Shown one piece after another: positions 22,701 through 35,330 of a stretch of 64,000 nt of DNA; within the stretch, counting starts at the first letter, position 1, and every line of letters begins with the position of its first letter. The stretch is from Ciona intestinalis (taxonomy: Eukaryota > Chordata > Ascidiacea > Phlebobranchia > Cionidae). Under the pieces are notes generated by a model. That model did not search any database and was not told the DNA's origin. It saw only the letters and a program-made list of their open reading frames with translations. Where the stretch lies: assembly GCF_000224145.3 (NCBI RefSeq), contig NC_020176.2, forward strand, positions 4,439,825-4,503,824, read 5' to 3'. Position numbers and translations under genes: made by a program.

Positions 22701-25299
22701 ACGTGGAAAGTTACCTGGGTGAAACACATAGATAGTTAATTAATTCGTTATTAAAGAAACCTTTTTTTTATCATACCAATTTTTGTTCGTATTTTTTTTC
22801 GACCAAAGATTTTTTGTTTGTATTTTTTTTCGACCAAAGATTTTTTGTTTGTATTTTTTAAATAAAAGAAAACCACTTTTTTAGATTTTTCTAAAAGTTT
22901 TTTTTAAGTATAATGTTACAATTACCTCTCTCCTCTGGATGGAAATCCACCGTTTCCACGACAACAAAGTCGTGCCAATCAATCTGCGCGTACATCGCCC
23001 TCTCCTTTTCAACAGCTTGCTTCTCTCTTTGTTTCGCTCGATCCTCGTGTTTCGTCCAAGCTACTCTGTACTTGACCTGTTGCGTAATGCACAATGCTGT
23101 ATTACTAAGGACAACCATGTGCGCCAAACATACATTATGGACACATAAAATAAAACACTTACTAAAACAATGCAACAATATTTTTTTACAATATAAACAC
23201 AAGATTTTCAGCAAAAAAAAGTCTGCGGCATTTTAAATACCCATTGGGGTTTGTTGCCAATGAAATCACCATTACTTTGATCCACTATGCACTTTATAAA
23301 TCAAACAAAAATCACTTACATCTTCCAAGATACTTTTAGGAGTTTCATTCTTGAGTTTGGAAAGCACGTTCTTTGGTGGGATGAACACCTGTCATGTAAG
23401 AATTGGGATTATAACACAACTCTAAATTATAGGCACAGGTTATGCTAGCCCAGTTAAAAGTTAAGAATCTTCATTCAAGTCCTTGGACAAGACACTTAAG
23501 AGCTACTATCCCAACTCAGGGTCCCTTATGGCGGTTATGGGTTGTCTATATTGTCAGGAATGTCAGCCATATATTAAAAATCCATTCAGAAGTTCAGTTA
23601 TACACGCAACACCATGTTACCTTTGTATATTGCTCCACTAGCTTGGTGAAGTATTGAAACATAGAATGCTGAGGTCGGAGAAAATCAAACTGATAATTCT
23701 TCGCTTCCCGTTGCATTAGTTGCGTCAGAAACGAACGACCGTTACGCGCAACAAACTGAGCTGTTAACCTCACCTGTTAAGAATACAAAGCTTGTAAATT
23801 GAGCATAACATTATGATATGGATTTTTGGAGAGACATATTGTACACCGTATCAAATTATCAGTCATAAAGCTCCCTAGTCCCTATATTTATTTGATGACT
23901 AGGGAACTAACTGCATTTTTGCAATGTCACCCAAGGTTTTGTTAAACATGGATAAAAGAATATTTATCAAAGAGACCAATGGCAGTTTGAAAATTGATGT
24001 GATGTGCCAAAGAGCAAAAAACAAACGCTTTTCAAATAAATGGTTTCAACTTTTAAGGTCGAACATCAAACCCTTGTTAACTACTTGAATATGTATTAAC
24101 ATAAAACTCACAACGTCCAAATCATAAGCAGATATAGAAGGTGGGTCGAATGTGAACTCGAACGAGGTTGGGGGATCTTTGGGGACAAATTGTTCCTGAA
24201 CAACTGCCACAGATGGCTGTAAAAGTAGGAGATATATTCTTTAAATATTACAACTAATGGTGAGTTTCTATCTGTATTTTAAACTTAAAAATTTAGATTA
24301 AAAATCTGTCAGAAACTTAGTATTTTTGTTCTTTTCACATCACACATGTTTTTTACCTTTACAGTTGGAACTACTGGTTTAGGAGCAACTGGTTCTTTTC
24401 CTTTCCCTTCAATGAATTCTTTGACTTTGTGTCGATAATAAGCATGGTACGGATCAGCTGTTAATAATAACAATGTATTTTACTCTTTCAAGAAAAGATG
24501 ATTTTTGTGTGAGGATTTACCCGATATTTTTGGACCTGTACTTAATTTTTTTTTTGCGCCATAAAGCATGTTTCATTATGGTTTATTAAAAAAAATTAGT
24601 TTAGAAACCAATCTTTATTCACAACAAATTAAAATAGACGAACATACTAATCTTCTTCACTCTTCTATGTAATTTACGCGCCTACAAAAGAACCACTATA
24701 TGAAAAAGTTACAAGTATAATGAATCTACCCACTTGCATTAAGGAAGTTAAACTTTGAATTATTGATCTCATTTTGCCGAATTCTCGCTTCAAACTCTGG
24801 CCCATTCCTTCCCACGAAGCTCGCAGTTTTATCCACGATGTTACGAACCTCAGGAGGAGGGTATATGATCCCGATGATTGGTTTGTTGGATTGACTCTCC
24901 TCTGCATCTGGCTCCGGGGCGTCTCCAGATACCTAAAATATTTATAAAGAATGAAATGTAGTAATATTAATATATATATATATATTTCATCTATTCGGTC
25001 ACGGTAACGAAGACGAGAAGTAACGTTAAACTGACAGTTCTTGAAACGCGTTTATGTATATATACAAAGAAAAAGAAATGTGGTAATTTGTTTGACGGGA
25101 AAACCGAATTTGTTATGACAAAAATGGCGGAAAAAAGACATTGGTTATGAAATAAAATTAAAGTATATTTAACATTAACATAATTATACGATATACCACT
25201 TGTTTGTTTTCTTTAATATGGTAAACGTATGAAAAATTCAATACATTAAGCTATACCAACCCTAATGTCTTCTGCTGGAACAACAGCCATCGGTGCCAT
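16753..25299 (-). CDS. SF3A1: Splicing factor 3A subunit 1
   Basis: SF3A1 is part of the SF3A complex of the U2 snRNP. Twenty minus-strand exons join in frame (755 residues; human 793): 25299-25261, 24932-24734, 24457-24357, 24216-24112, 23773-23621, 23388-23320, 23076-22926, 22714-22616, 22344-22259, 21936-21781, 21500-21338, 20968-20850, 20441-20298, 19857-19765, 19205-19088, 18834-18746, 18197-18091, 17768-17666, 17326-17255, 16854-16753. SURP1 (about 38-85) has VRNIVDKTASFVGRNGPEFE and DPYHAYYRHKV; SURP2 (about 149-199) has TAQFVARNGRSFLTQLM. YAQIDWHDFVVVETVDF, RTDIFGVEETGIGQKVGEEE and VTWDGHSGSM are diagnostic. A Pro/Gln-rich region leads to the C-terminal ubiquitin-like domain (about 660-755) with FIKDSNSLAFYNM, ending ERGGRKK. 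A second copy of exon 1 lies further upstream (see 26346-27134). Confidence 0.97.
18265..18436 (-). mobile_element. tRNA-derived SINE
   Basis: On the minus strand GTGCTGGAGTGGTTAACGTG resembles a tRNA A box and CGGGTTCGCGACTT, about 30 bases on, a B box. The downstream part matches 48719-48880. It sits in an SF3A1 intron. Confidence 0.6.
18466..18720 (+). repeat. 71-bp minisatellite array (about 3.5 units)
   Basis: Same unit as 374-668 and same orientation. It is placed in the SF3A1 intron between exons 16 and 17, beside a SINE. Confidence 0.9.
19010..19086. repeat. Short tandem repeat touching an SF3A1 donor
   Basis: About four units of GATGTCTATGTTTATATTAT run directly into the donor site of SF3A1 exon 15 (exon end 19088), so the first intron bases on the minus strand belong to the repeat. 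Confidence 0.6.
22775..22862. repeat. Tandem repeat of about 39 bp
   Basis: Roughly two and a half units containing TTTCGACCAAAGATTTTTTG lie in an SF3A1 intron. They have no coding meaning. Confidence 0.7.
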
Positions 25300-25993
25300 G
25301 TTTGGAAATAATTTATTGCGATCAGAGACTGGTGTCTTTCTATTTGTCAGCTTCTATTATAAAAAGAGAACATTAAGTAAAAAAAATCCACACTTTTTTA
25401 TATTCTGAAGAAAATTTAAACCTTAGCAGCTACTGTCTACTACCAGAATATTAACGTAACAGACCAACACGAACTCAAACAAATCTACAACCCGTATAAG
25501 CATGTACATTTGCCTTTTACTTATGATTTGCTGCGAATGTTACGCTTTACATTTTGAAAAACGTATTTCAGTCGTTTTATTTCAGGAAAAACACAAAAAT
25601 ATATTTAATGCCTAATTATAAAATCTGCATTTAGTTATAATTTATTTTTTGTCATTAAGTTTTTTTTAGGTTTACGGTATCAATTTTAAAATAAAATAAG
25701 AGATCAAACATGGCGTCTAAATTGCGCCCATGTAACGTAAACTGTTCAATAAACAACGTTGGTTTGGGTAACTCCTGATTTATTTGATCACTTTGTTCAA
25801 TTTTAAAATGACGAAATACAGTTGTTTAGGATTTTAGTTTATCTTTTTAAATAAAAGGTACCGCCAAATAACTAGAGTACAAAGTATATGTTTATCTATG
25901 TGTAACTGGTTTAATTATTGCGAACGCATTAAATATTACTGAATTAAATTGTTTAATTTTATCTTTACTAATAACACGTTTTCACGCAAGTAT
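25189..25993. repeat. Direct duplication, copy 1 (SF3A1 exon 1 and upstream)
   Basis: About 0.8 kb starting ATATACCACTTGTTTGTTTT and running through SF3A1 exon 1 and its upstream region into a gap. Copy 2 is at 26346-27134, with scattered single-base differences and one indel of about 20 bases near 25453-25475. Exon 1 of this copy is the one adjacent to exon 2. Confidence 0.9.
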
Positions 25994-26043
25994 NNNNNNN
26001 NNNNNNNNNNNNNNNNNNNNNNNNNNNNNNNNNNNNNNNNNNN
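25994..26043. other. Assembly gap (50 N)
   Basis: Exactly 50 N, a placeholder of unknown true size, between the two copies of the SF3A1 exon 1 region. Confidence 0.99.
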
Positions 26044-26345
26044 TAGGTTTTGTTACAAACTCGAATCCCACGTATTCAACCACGCATATTCGGATTCGAT
26101 TGCATAATAAAAAATGCATCGAATAACGCCGAATTGATGGAATCCTGATTCGGCCCATCCCTAGTTTTTTACACGTGATTAAGCACCTTATACTAACCCC
26201 GGGTAAAAATATTAACACAAAAATAGTGGAACTTTAGATTAAAGAAAAAAAAAAAAATTTACAAAAAAAAAAAAAAAATTTTTTTTAAATAATATTCAAA
26301 GGGGGGGGTCCGGACCCCCGTGACCCCCCCCTTGTATACGCCCCT
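26044..26345. mobile_element. Fragment with hAT-like termini
   Basis: CGATTCGGCCCATCCCTAG near 26150 and a G-run/C-run palindrome around GTCCGGACCC ending in TATACGCCCCTGG resemble the ends of hAT-type non-autonomous elements (CAGGGGCGTA and TAGGGATGGGC on the other strand). Poly-A runs lie between. There is no coding content and the boundaries are approximate. Confidence 0.35.
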
Positions 26346-27134
26346 GGATATACCACTTGTTTGTTTTCTTTAATATGGTAAACGTATGAAAAATTCAATA
26401 CATTAAGCTATACCAACCCTAATGTCTTCTGCTGGAACAACAGCCATCGGTGCCATGTTTGGAAATAAGTTATTGCGATCAGAGACTGGTGTCTTTCTAT
26501 TTGTCAGCTTCTATTATAACAAGAGAACATTAGGTAAAAAAAAAATACTACACTTTTTTTATATTCTGAAGAAAATTTAAACCGTAGCAGCTACTGTCTA
26601 CTACCAGAATATTAACGTAACATCTACAACCCGTATTAGCGTGTACATTTGCCTTTTACTTATGATTTGCTGCGAATGTTACGCTTTACATTTTGAAAAA
26701 CGTATTTCAGTCGTTTTATTTCAGGAAAAACACAAAAATATATTTAATGCCTAAATATAAAATCTGCATTTAGTTATAATTTATTTGTTTTGTCATTAAG
26801 TATTTTTAGGTTTACGGTATCAATTTTAAAATAAAATAAGAGATCAAACATGGCGTCTAAATTGCGCCCATGTAACGTAAACTGTTCAATAAACAACGTT
26901 GGTTTGGGTAACTCCTGATTTATTTGATCACTTTGTTCAATTTTAAAATGACGAAATACAGTTGTTTAGGATTTTAGTTTATCTTTTTAAATAAAAAGGT
27001 ACCGCCAAATAACTAGAGTTCAAAGTATATGTTTATCTATATGTAACTGGTTTAGTTATTGCGAACGCATTAAATATTACTGAATTAAATTGTTTAATTT
27101 TATCTTTACTAATAACACGTTTTCACGCAAGTAT
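26346..27134 (-). pseudogene. Second copy of SF3A1 exon 1 region
   Basis: Repeats 25189-25993 at high identity, including the 13-codon first exon (MAPMAVVPAEDIR, about 26454-26416 on the minus strand) with start and donor intact. No second copy of exon 2 follows. It is either a true tandem duplication giving an alternative first exon, or two haplotypes assembled one after the other; I lean to the latter because the gap and element junction lie between the copies. Confidence 0.7.
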
Positions 27135-27774
27135 TATGTTTCGTAAGTCATGTTGCAAAAACCTTCATACATGCGGTCATTGTGCAATGATTAATTTAAG
27201 TGTAATTTTCTAAAACGTATGTTGTTTACATAAGTAACTTTATGGGTGTGTGCTGCCTAAATTATGTCCCTATACGGTATCGAGTTACTATATGTAACTT
27301 TATTACTAAAATATGTCAATTTTGGTGTTTTAATTGTGTAATTCCATATATATGTAATAAAATAAGAGCAATGTTAAATGACTCTATTACAAACATACTA
27401 GAAAAGTGTTTTGGTATAATATTTTATCTGCAACTAATTATTTCAAGCTTATGTTTTTGCTCTTGTTAATTAAATGTTTTAATTAATCTTATCATCATTA
27501 TCACATTAGAAAACTTGATGTAATGTTAAAAATAAAAAATAAAAACCCTTGGAAATTGATACATATGAAAAAATTAAATAAATGTATATTCCTTACTACA
27601 AGCCTAATTGTTGTTGTTTATTCCATGACAATCAGCATTGTGATGTCATTATTATACTCATGTTCATCACACTTAATGATTTATTATTAAATCACAGTGT
27701 CTTAATTTAAATTGACTCTGCGTTCAACTTTTTATTGATGTAGGCCGATACGATGCAATAGAAATAATATAAAC

Positions 27775-30700
27775 ATGGTTTTATCGACGAGACAGAGAGA
27801 TGAATTGTAAGTTAATTGGAATTTCTGTTTTTACAAGTTAAAATTTGTGTATTACGATTGTCGTTTTGCTGCTAACTTCCTTCTGTTTGTTGTTTTAATT
27901 AATCTGACCTTAGCCGCAGCTTGTAGCAAATTTGAATAGTTTAACGTAAATATCATATATTATATACCACCTATTTAATATAACCTACTTGTCAACATGT
28001 TAAAATATTTCCCTTAATCATTATACATTTATTATACGATATATATATGTATAATAATTACGATTTTTTTCATTTTAGAAATCTCGCCATCTCTGAATAT
28101 CTTCGTGCCAACGGTTACAGCAAAGCTCTCGATGCTTTTAAAGAAGAAGCTGACCTGGTTCGTAATGTTAAAATAACCTTTCATGTGCCAAGGATATTAT
28201 TGCCACAAAATTTCTTAATTACCAGTGACTGTGCAGCTTCTTTGACCAACGGCAATGTATTTGCATTATGTTTAAATGGAACTTTGACTACTGCTTTCTG
28301 TAATGTATATATGCTTGGTTTAACAGCCACACTTTTGAGTGACGCTCTTCCCACACCTTTTATCTAGCATGTTTTACCAAATGTTGATTTCCTTCTCTTT
28401 AATATGATCTTTGCTATCATTTCCGAAATAATAGCTAAAAATAGAGTTATGTTATATAGACCTATATATAAATATCGGATATTTGCCATATATATGTAAT
28501 GTATATAAATTCAATATATATTTCACCACCGCAGCCCGAACAGCCAGATAAGAAATATGAAGGTTTGATGGAGAAGAAATGGACTTCAGTCGTCCGTCTG
28601 CAGCGAAAGGTAACTAATAATATCAATATAATATATTCTTCATGTCAAAACTTCCGAAGACTGTTTTAAACGAAAAACAGTTTTTACCCTGCTGTTAGGT
28701 GTCAATACAAACAAGCAGAGCCAAAGTATATTGCATTCACCACATTAATCAATGAGGTTCCCTATGTTTGACAACTATGAGTAAAACTGTATTTTAGAAC
28801 AATGTCACCCCAGAGACACATATTTTTGTAAAAAAAACATGACGTTCCCACAGGTAATGGACTTAGAAGCAAAACTAAATGAACTCCAAAAAGAAACCCG
28901 CGATGGCCTCACCCCCCACAACAAGAAAGATCCTTCAGAATGGATTCCCCGGCCACCAGAACGATGTGCACTCAGTGGACATAGAAATCCCATAACTCGG
29001 GTGATATTCCATCCCGTCTACAGTGTTGTGTTGTCTGCTGCAGAAGACTCTACTATCAAGGTACCTTAAATTATTAAGCTTTATTGATTGGAGGAGATTT
29101 TACTGTGGATTAGAACTTGCACAATGCTAAACTAACTAAACTGTCTGTGTAGATACTCATCCACTTAAAATGATCACATGATGCAGGTGTTATATCCGTG
29201 TTTTAACTTCAACTAGCACAACACAGTTGTTTGTATTACCAAGGTCCAACGCTTTTAATTTGTGAGCCAGGTTTTTTAGTTTGACCTGCTGGTCATAAAA
29301 ATCTGTACTCAATGCATATTTAAGTAGCTTTTTTTTCTGTCTGGCATGCTTTGTAAACATCTTATCAGCAACTGTTAATGCAAATGTTTTTTGTAAAAAT
29401 ACTTAGTTTTACTTGTGTCGCTGCATTTATTACTATTGATATTATATTTAATATGTTTTGTATGAAATTGTAATATCCCATAAACTGAAATGTAATATCT
29501 AAATGGAGGTTGAAGAGAATTTAATCTTCACATAGATGCCACAGTAGATACTGATAAGGTATTCTATAATACACCAAGGACCAAGGTACTCCATGGTGTA
29601 TAATATAACATGGGCTATCCTCTATAAGAATCAATATGTATTGATGTTGCTATGAATCTGTCCGTGGAAAAGTTCGATTATTGAAAGTTTGTGTGATTTA
29701 TTTAACACTAATTGATTGTTATACATGTACCAAAGTTACAACATTTAAAACAAAACTTAAATGTAATGTATTAGCCTATTAGTAATAAAATAAGCAGTTG
29801 TATAATTTTATATTGTAAAAGTGGTATTGTATTTAACTTTGGTTATTAGATTTCTTCTATTTATAGAAATGATTATAACTTAGTTATATTCAGTATTATA
29901 AAGTTATTTATTTCTTACGAAAAGTAACTGAAAATTCAGTGCCCACATAAATAAAACAACCTTGAGGCAAACGCTAAAGAAAGACATCTGTTATTTATGT
30001 GAGTCATGTGAATAGGTGTGCTACGGACATTATGGAAAATACCACAGTACATACATTACAACAGTTGCTTTATTGCAAATTGTGCTCGTTATTCCTATGG
30101 TATGGGGAGATATGCTTTAACCAGTGCAATAATAATGCAAAGAATCTACTCTTGTATAAAATCTGCCGGGGTAAAAGTTAGCACAAAGGGAGCATTCATT
30201 CATTTGCCTTCACTTTATTTTCATAACTTTTCTAACTACTATGCAATGTTGTATTCCATACTTCAACAAGTCTTGGCAAAAGTCTGTTTGTGACATTACA
30301 CCTTTAAAGTGACAAAGATTATTTACTTTATGTTGTTGTCTGTTTCCAAGTCAGTTGATTACGTTGTGTGATTAATCATTCAAGGACTGAGGGCAAATAG
30401 GAGCCTAGACAGGCGGTGTTGGACATGAATTTTTTATGATAGTCTCCCCCATATATGCACAACGTGTGGCACCCTTGCCTACTTTATGTTCAATCGAACT
30501 TTTTGAACTGTTTTACTGATAGGACTGGTTTTAAAACACTTTTGATACAATATTGACGATTTTATTTCTGTATGCATTAGCACAATGTATTTGTGAATCT
30601 TACTTCTTTGGTTCAATGATCATAAACTACACGCTGTTTAATAGATAGGATTACTCTACTGTTGTATGTTTTAATCGCTGTGTATGTTTAATAGAAGCTG

Positions 30701-33700
30701 TATTTGATAAAATAGCAGCAGTTTTTCATACCTAGTGATTTATTACATGCAGTTGCACATTTTGAAACACCATGTTATACATATTATATAGAGCAGCATG
30801 AATTAGCATTTACCTAACTAAGACAAGGCTTAGATATATTAACATGTGGGGGACATTTCTAGCTATGAGGACCAATGACCATATTACACATATTATATTT
30901 ATATAACAGCATGAGTTATTATTCACTTAATACCAGACTTACATTGATCCTGATAATATGATGATGTTTTTCCAGCAGCACTGACCAACTGACCACATAT
31001 ATATTATTTTATCTACAGGTATGGGATTATGAGACAGGGGATTTTGAACGAACTTTGAAAGGTCATACTGATGCAGTTCAAGATATTTCGTTTGATCCGA
31101 CTGGGAAAGTATTAGGTGAGTTATGGATTGGAGGTGGTTAGGTAAAATGTATCTACATTATAAATTAGAATATGCTACCTAATAATTTACAGATATATGA
31201 GTTATATATGTGATTATTTATAGTTTTATTATTCTACTAAATACAAGTTGTAACAAATTTTACAAGTTTTATATTCAGTCTACATGAAAAAAACATAATT
31301 TTTCTCTGAATAACTCTCAAATAAATGAAAGTTATTTAAAAATACTTCAACAAAATCTCAAAAAAAAAAAAAAGAAAAAAAAAAAAAAAAAAAAAAAAGT
31401 GAAGTGGTTATAACATTACCGTGAAATATCCCTGCTTCATACCAGGCAGTGTATGTGTGTTAGTGTTTCTTGTTCTTACCCAGCTTACATTTGCATGAAA
31501 TAACCACCCACTTTCCCCAGCATCCTGCTCTGCTGATCTCTCCGTGAAAATTTGGGATTTTGTTGAATTTGAATGTACCAAGACACTGACAGGTTGGGGG
31601 GAACTTTTTGCTTAATTGTTATTTCAATAAAACTGCAAGTATATCTGTGATAACAGTAGCTGTAGTTTGATTTTTGCAAGTTCGCTTCTATATTTCCTTG
31701 TATTAAACATCAAATTTAAAATTAGTGTTACTATGTGCTGCCCCATTGGGAAGATGTTTTTAAATGATGTTTTTTTTGTTGCCTTATTGAAAAGATGCCC
31801 TTGTATTTAAATTGACTTTGTTTCCACTCTTGACTCCTTCTCATGGCTATGTTAATTATATTATGTTTCATCCAGGCCACGACCATAATGTTTCATCTGT
31901 CAGTTTCATGCCAGATGGTGACCATATCGTATCAGCAAGTCGAGATAAAACAATTAAGTTGTGGGAGTTGGCTACTGGGTGAGTTATCGTATACAAACAA
32001 CAGTAATTGTGTTTGATTGGTTAAAAAATGAATTTTAAATAAAAAAAGCAGTGTTTCTGGCTTCAATTTACCTTTTATGTGAGGGACTTTTAATTTAAAT
32101 AAGGTTTCTATTGAATTTCTATTTTATGTGGGTGAGGTCCTGGCATGTGATGGTCCTGGGTTTTATGCCAGAATTGGCCTATTACACTAAACACTTTAAA
32201 TAGGGTTACCCAAATTACATAAATATGGGATAGGGGAATGAAGTAATGTCTGGTGCGCCAGAATAAGAGATTAAGATTGTTAATTTTTTTATGTTCCAGA
32301 TATTGCATAAAAACTTTTCTTGGCCACAAAGAATGGGTTCGAATGGTACGACCGAATATGGACGGATCATTACTTGCTAGCTGCTCTAATGACCAAACTG
32401 TAAGTATGGTTTAAATATGCAGTAATGAACAACAATTCGATGCAAAACCAAAGTAAACTGGATTAAAGGTTGTGTATTTGCATCTGCATTTTAACAATGT
32501 CGACCCAAATTTTATAAAAAAAATTATAAAAAGTGTGAAATTTATAAAAGCTTGTAACAGCTGCTTGTATACAGTTACTTGTATATGTGCTTTTTAATTT
32601 AAGGAAAAATTTTTAACTTTTTAAATTTCCTTGTTTGGTTAAACAGGTTCGTGTTTGGCTCACTGCTACCACCGAGTGTAAGATGGAATTACGAGAGCAT
32701 GACCACGTGGTGGAGTGCTTGTCATGGGCTCCTGAATCAGCGGCCGCTAATATTTGTGCAGCTGCTGGGATTGAGGTGGAAAAGTGTTTCTAAAATGTGG
32801 TTGATGTTTGTAAAAAAGTGGCTGGAAAGATTTTCCCTTGTTTCATGGTTGCCCTGTATAATATAGAAGTTTGTATATTGGTGTTTCAACCCAAATTCTT
32901 CAAGTTTTAACACCGATTTTTTATTTAAGAATTCATTGTTCTTTGTCTGGAAGAATATGAGTAATTTTACGGTTTTTGAAAACGTTTCGGTATAGTGAAA
33001 ACAGTGTACCTAGTAAAACCATAGTTGCGATCCAGTGCTACTAAAATGTAACACACAAAAATCAAGTCCAACCAATTGTACAATAAAAGAGAGATGTTTT
33101 GTCTAAATGGCACCGTTAGTTTCATATTCAAACAGATTCAAGATGATCTTGGTTTTTTTATCTTTTATTTTTTTCCTCAGGTAAGAAAGGGCGAAAAAGT
33201 TGGTCCGTTTATTGTGTCCGGCTCGAGAGACAAAACGCTAAAGATATGGGACGTATCAACAGGCCAATGTCTGTTTACTCTCATTGGTCACGATAGCTGG
33301 ATTCGAGCGGCCATGTTTCATCCACGCGGGAAGTTTCTCATCACAGCATCTGACGATAAAACACTCAGAGTTTGGGACATCAAGAATAAAAGATGTCACA
33401 AAACTTTGGCAGCTCATGAACATTTTGTTACCGATCTAGGTAGGTGGCTTGTATTATATATATATATATATTGTATTATAAATATATTGTATATATATAT
33501 ATATTGTATTATAAATATATTGTATATATATATATATTGTATTATATAAGGGTGATCTATTTTGTGACATGCCAGAACACTTGGGATGCTGACCAGAGTA
33601 GTTTCATTACCCTAACGTTGTCTATTCGAAACAGTGAGATCCTACCATAAGCACCAAACTTCTCTAAACCCTCCACTCATGCTTTTCTGTGGTTTGAATT

Positions 33701-33937
33701 GTGTCTTTACCAACGGATAAAAAATAAAAAAATATTTAAAAAAAAATATATATTTCCTTTTTCTTGAAGATGTTCAGAAAAGTTGCCCACTTTTGTGGTA
33801 TAAATTTAAAAAATGTGACTTTGATTTTTAAATTTTTTATAAAAACAAATTCCACTATTCCAGATGTCCACAAGAGTGCGCCATACATCATCACTGGCAG
33901 TGTTGACCTCCTCGTGAAAGTTTGGGAATGCCGGTGA
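27775..33937 (+). CDS. PAFAH1B1: Lissencephaly-1 (PAF-acetylhydrolase 1B regulatory subunit)
   Basis: LIS1 binds cytoplasmic dynein and NudE-type partners and also forms part of PAF-acetylhydrolase 1B. Eleven exons join in frame: 27775-27806, 28079-28157, 28535-28609, 28854-29060, 31019-31115, 31521-31592, 31876-31978, 32300-32399, 32647-32775, 33181-33439, 33864-33937, giving 408 residues (human 410). The start [12 protein letters not shown] and the LisH region (about 7-39) match the family. [14 protein letters not shown] and [20 protein letters not shown] precede seven WD repeats with [40 protein letters not shown] and DDKTLRVWD. The C-terminus is VKVWECR. AATAAA lies at 34497. The 2-kb fourth intron is the longest. 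No defects seen. Confidence 0.98.
28697..28815. repeat. Dispersed intron repeat, copy B
   Basis: Near-identical to 13486-13610; it ends about 40 bases before LIS1 exon 4. Confidence 0.8.
31355..31400. repeat. Poly-A tract
   Basis: About 45 bases of almost pure A in a LIS1 intron, following CAAAATCTC. No retroelement body is visible next to it. Confidence 0.9.
33455..33546. repeat. Tandem repeat of about 33 bp
   Basis: Almost three units containing TTGTATTATAAATATATTGT and a (TA) run begin some 15 bases after the donor of LIS1 exon 10. Open frames across it are low-complexity artefacts. Confidence 0.85.
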
Positions 33938-35330
33938 ATGGCAACACTGGAAATGACGCAGTAACGCACTCATGTTACCTTACAAACAATGGCGGCGTGT
34001 GAATTGCAATTGTAGGGCACGGAACTTAACGCTGATTAGCATCGATTGTAATTTATTATATTTTATCTGGACGGGAATTATTGCAGTGAGCTCAAGATAT
34101 AAAGAAGCAGACGCCCAAAGCTGCTCTGTGTGTTCCTTAGGCAATTGTGTGGTTTGAGACACGCGCTGCACTAGCTTATATCACAAACATTGCTGCGTTG
34201 GCTTGCTGTTTAAAACAATAATCCTACATCTGTTTAAACATGACAAAGTAGGATAGGTATAGTGTTAGTTCCCCATTGTTAGGTTTGAATAGGGATTGTT
34301 GCATCACACACATGGTTTGTCAGGATTTCTATTGATGTATGTTCTGTATATAATGACATTTTAAGCCAAGGTTAATCAATATACTTATTAAATTAACTTT
34401 ATAATTTGCATCGCAACCTGTCACATCTCCTAAGCCGATATATACCTTTGTAAGTCTTAACATTAATCAGTAATTGAAACGCATGCCTTTTCTTGTAATA
34501 AACCTTTTTGAAATGAAGTTCCAAAATTGAAATCTAAACCTCTGGTTCCAAAGATGTTCTTACATTACCTTAACCCCATGTTTACTAATATGGTTGGTTT
34601 GTTATTGATTATAAGCTCTGGTTCCCCCTGCATGCTCACTGCTTGTGTACCTCTTGTATTAAATGCTTTGAATTGGTGAATGTTACCGAAATATATGTCG
34701 TCAAACACTGAACAATTGTTTTTGATTGCGCAACACTGCAGCGTGCTCTCCCATTTTTATTATTATTAAAATTGAGTTTTTCTCTCTCTTCCAAAAAGGT
34801 AAGTTTCACTTCACTGTAATATAAACTGTTAAAACAGATTTTAAGAGCTTTGTTTTTCAGGTCATTTGGTTGTTGTTACTTGGCATTTCGTTGCAAACCA
34901 GAGGATTCATCTTTCAAATCTAGTGTATGGTAGATTGAAATAAGGCTGCAGTGTATTTTACATCCATTTCATAAAAGTTTACTTTGTTGTGCAGTGTACA
35001 TTGCGTGTCATATGGTATAGCAAGACACCTATTTTAGAACTCGACAGTGAGTATGAGGTGTATGAATACACTATGTGTGCCTCGTGTATAAGAAGACACC
35101 CATGTTATAACTCGACAGTGAGCATGAGGTGTATGAATACACCATGTGTGTCTGGTGTATAAGAAGACACCCATGTTATAACTCAACAGTGAGCATGAGG
35201 TGTATGAATGCACTTTCTTTCTTTTTATTAAAAATATGTTCAAAATAAGCCAGTACAGTTACAAGCATAAAGTTAATATTGTATTTACAAACACACACCA
35301 AATAATAAACACTGTAGATTAAGTTGAAGC
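33938..35330. other. Convergent spacer between LIS1 and DRC2
   Basis: Holds the LIS1 3' UTR (AATAAA at 34497) and a short minisatellite array (35018-35212). No other exon was found. Confidence 0.5.
35018..35212 (+). repeat. 71-bp minisatellite array (about 2.5 units)
   Basis: Same unit and orientation as 374-668, about 120 bases past the DRC2 stop codon. Confidence 0.9.

Larger units (their letters stand above)
25300..27774. other. Shared upstream region of SF3A1 and LIS1
   Basis: The two genes are divergent. The spacer is inflated by the duplicated segment, the gap and the hAT-like fragment; without them it would be about 1.3 kb. The part from 27135 to 27774 is AT-rich with no exon. A TTTTATTGATGTAG site lies about 30 bases before the LIS1 ATG. 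Confidence 0.5.

Noticed and set aside
28157-28367. Read-through extension of LIS1 exon 2
   Set aside because: The frame continues past a GTTCGT donor but loses similarity to LIS1, while joining to 28535 restores the family sequence exactly.
31355-31400. Poly-A tract as the tail of a retroposed gene
   Set aside because: No cDNA-like body or target duplication is visible beside it.
33444-33650. Tyr/Ile-rich open frame after LIS1 exon 10
   Set aside because: It is a 33-bp TA-rich tandem repeat in an intron.
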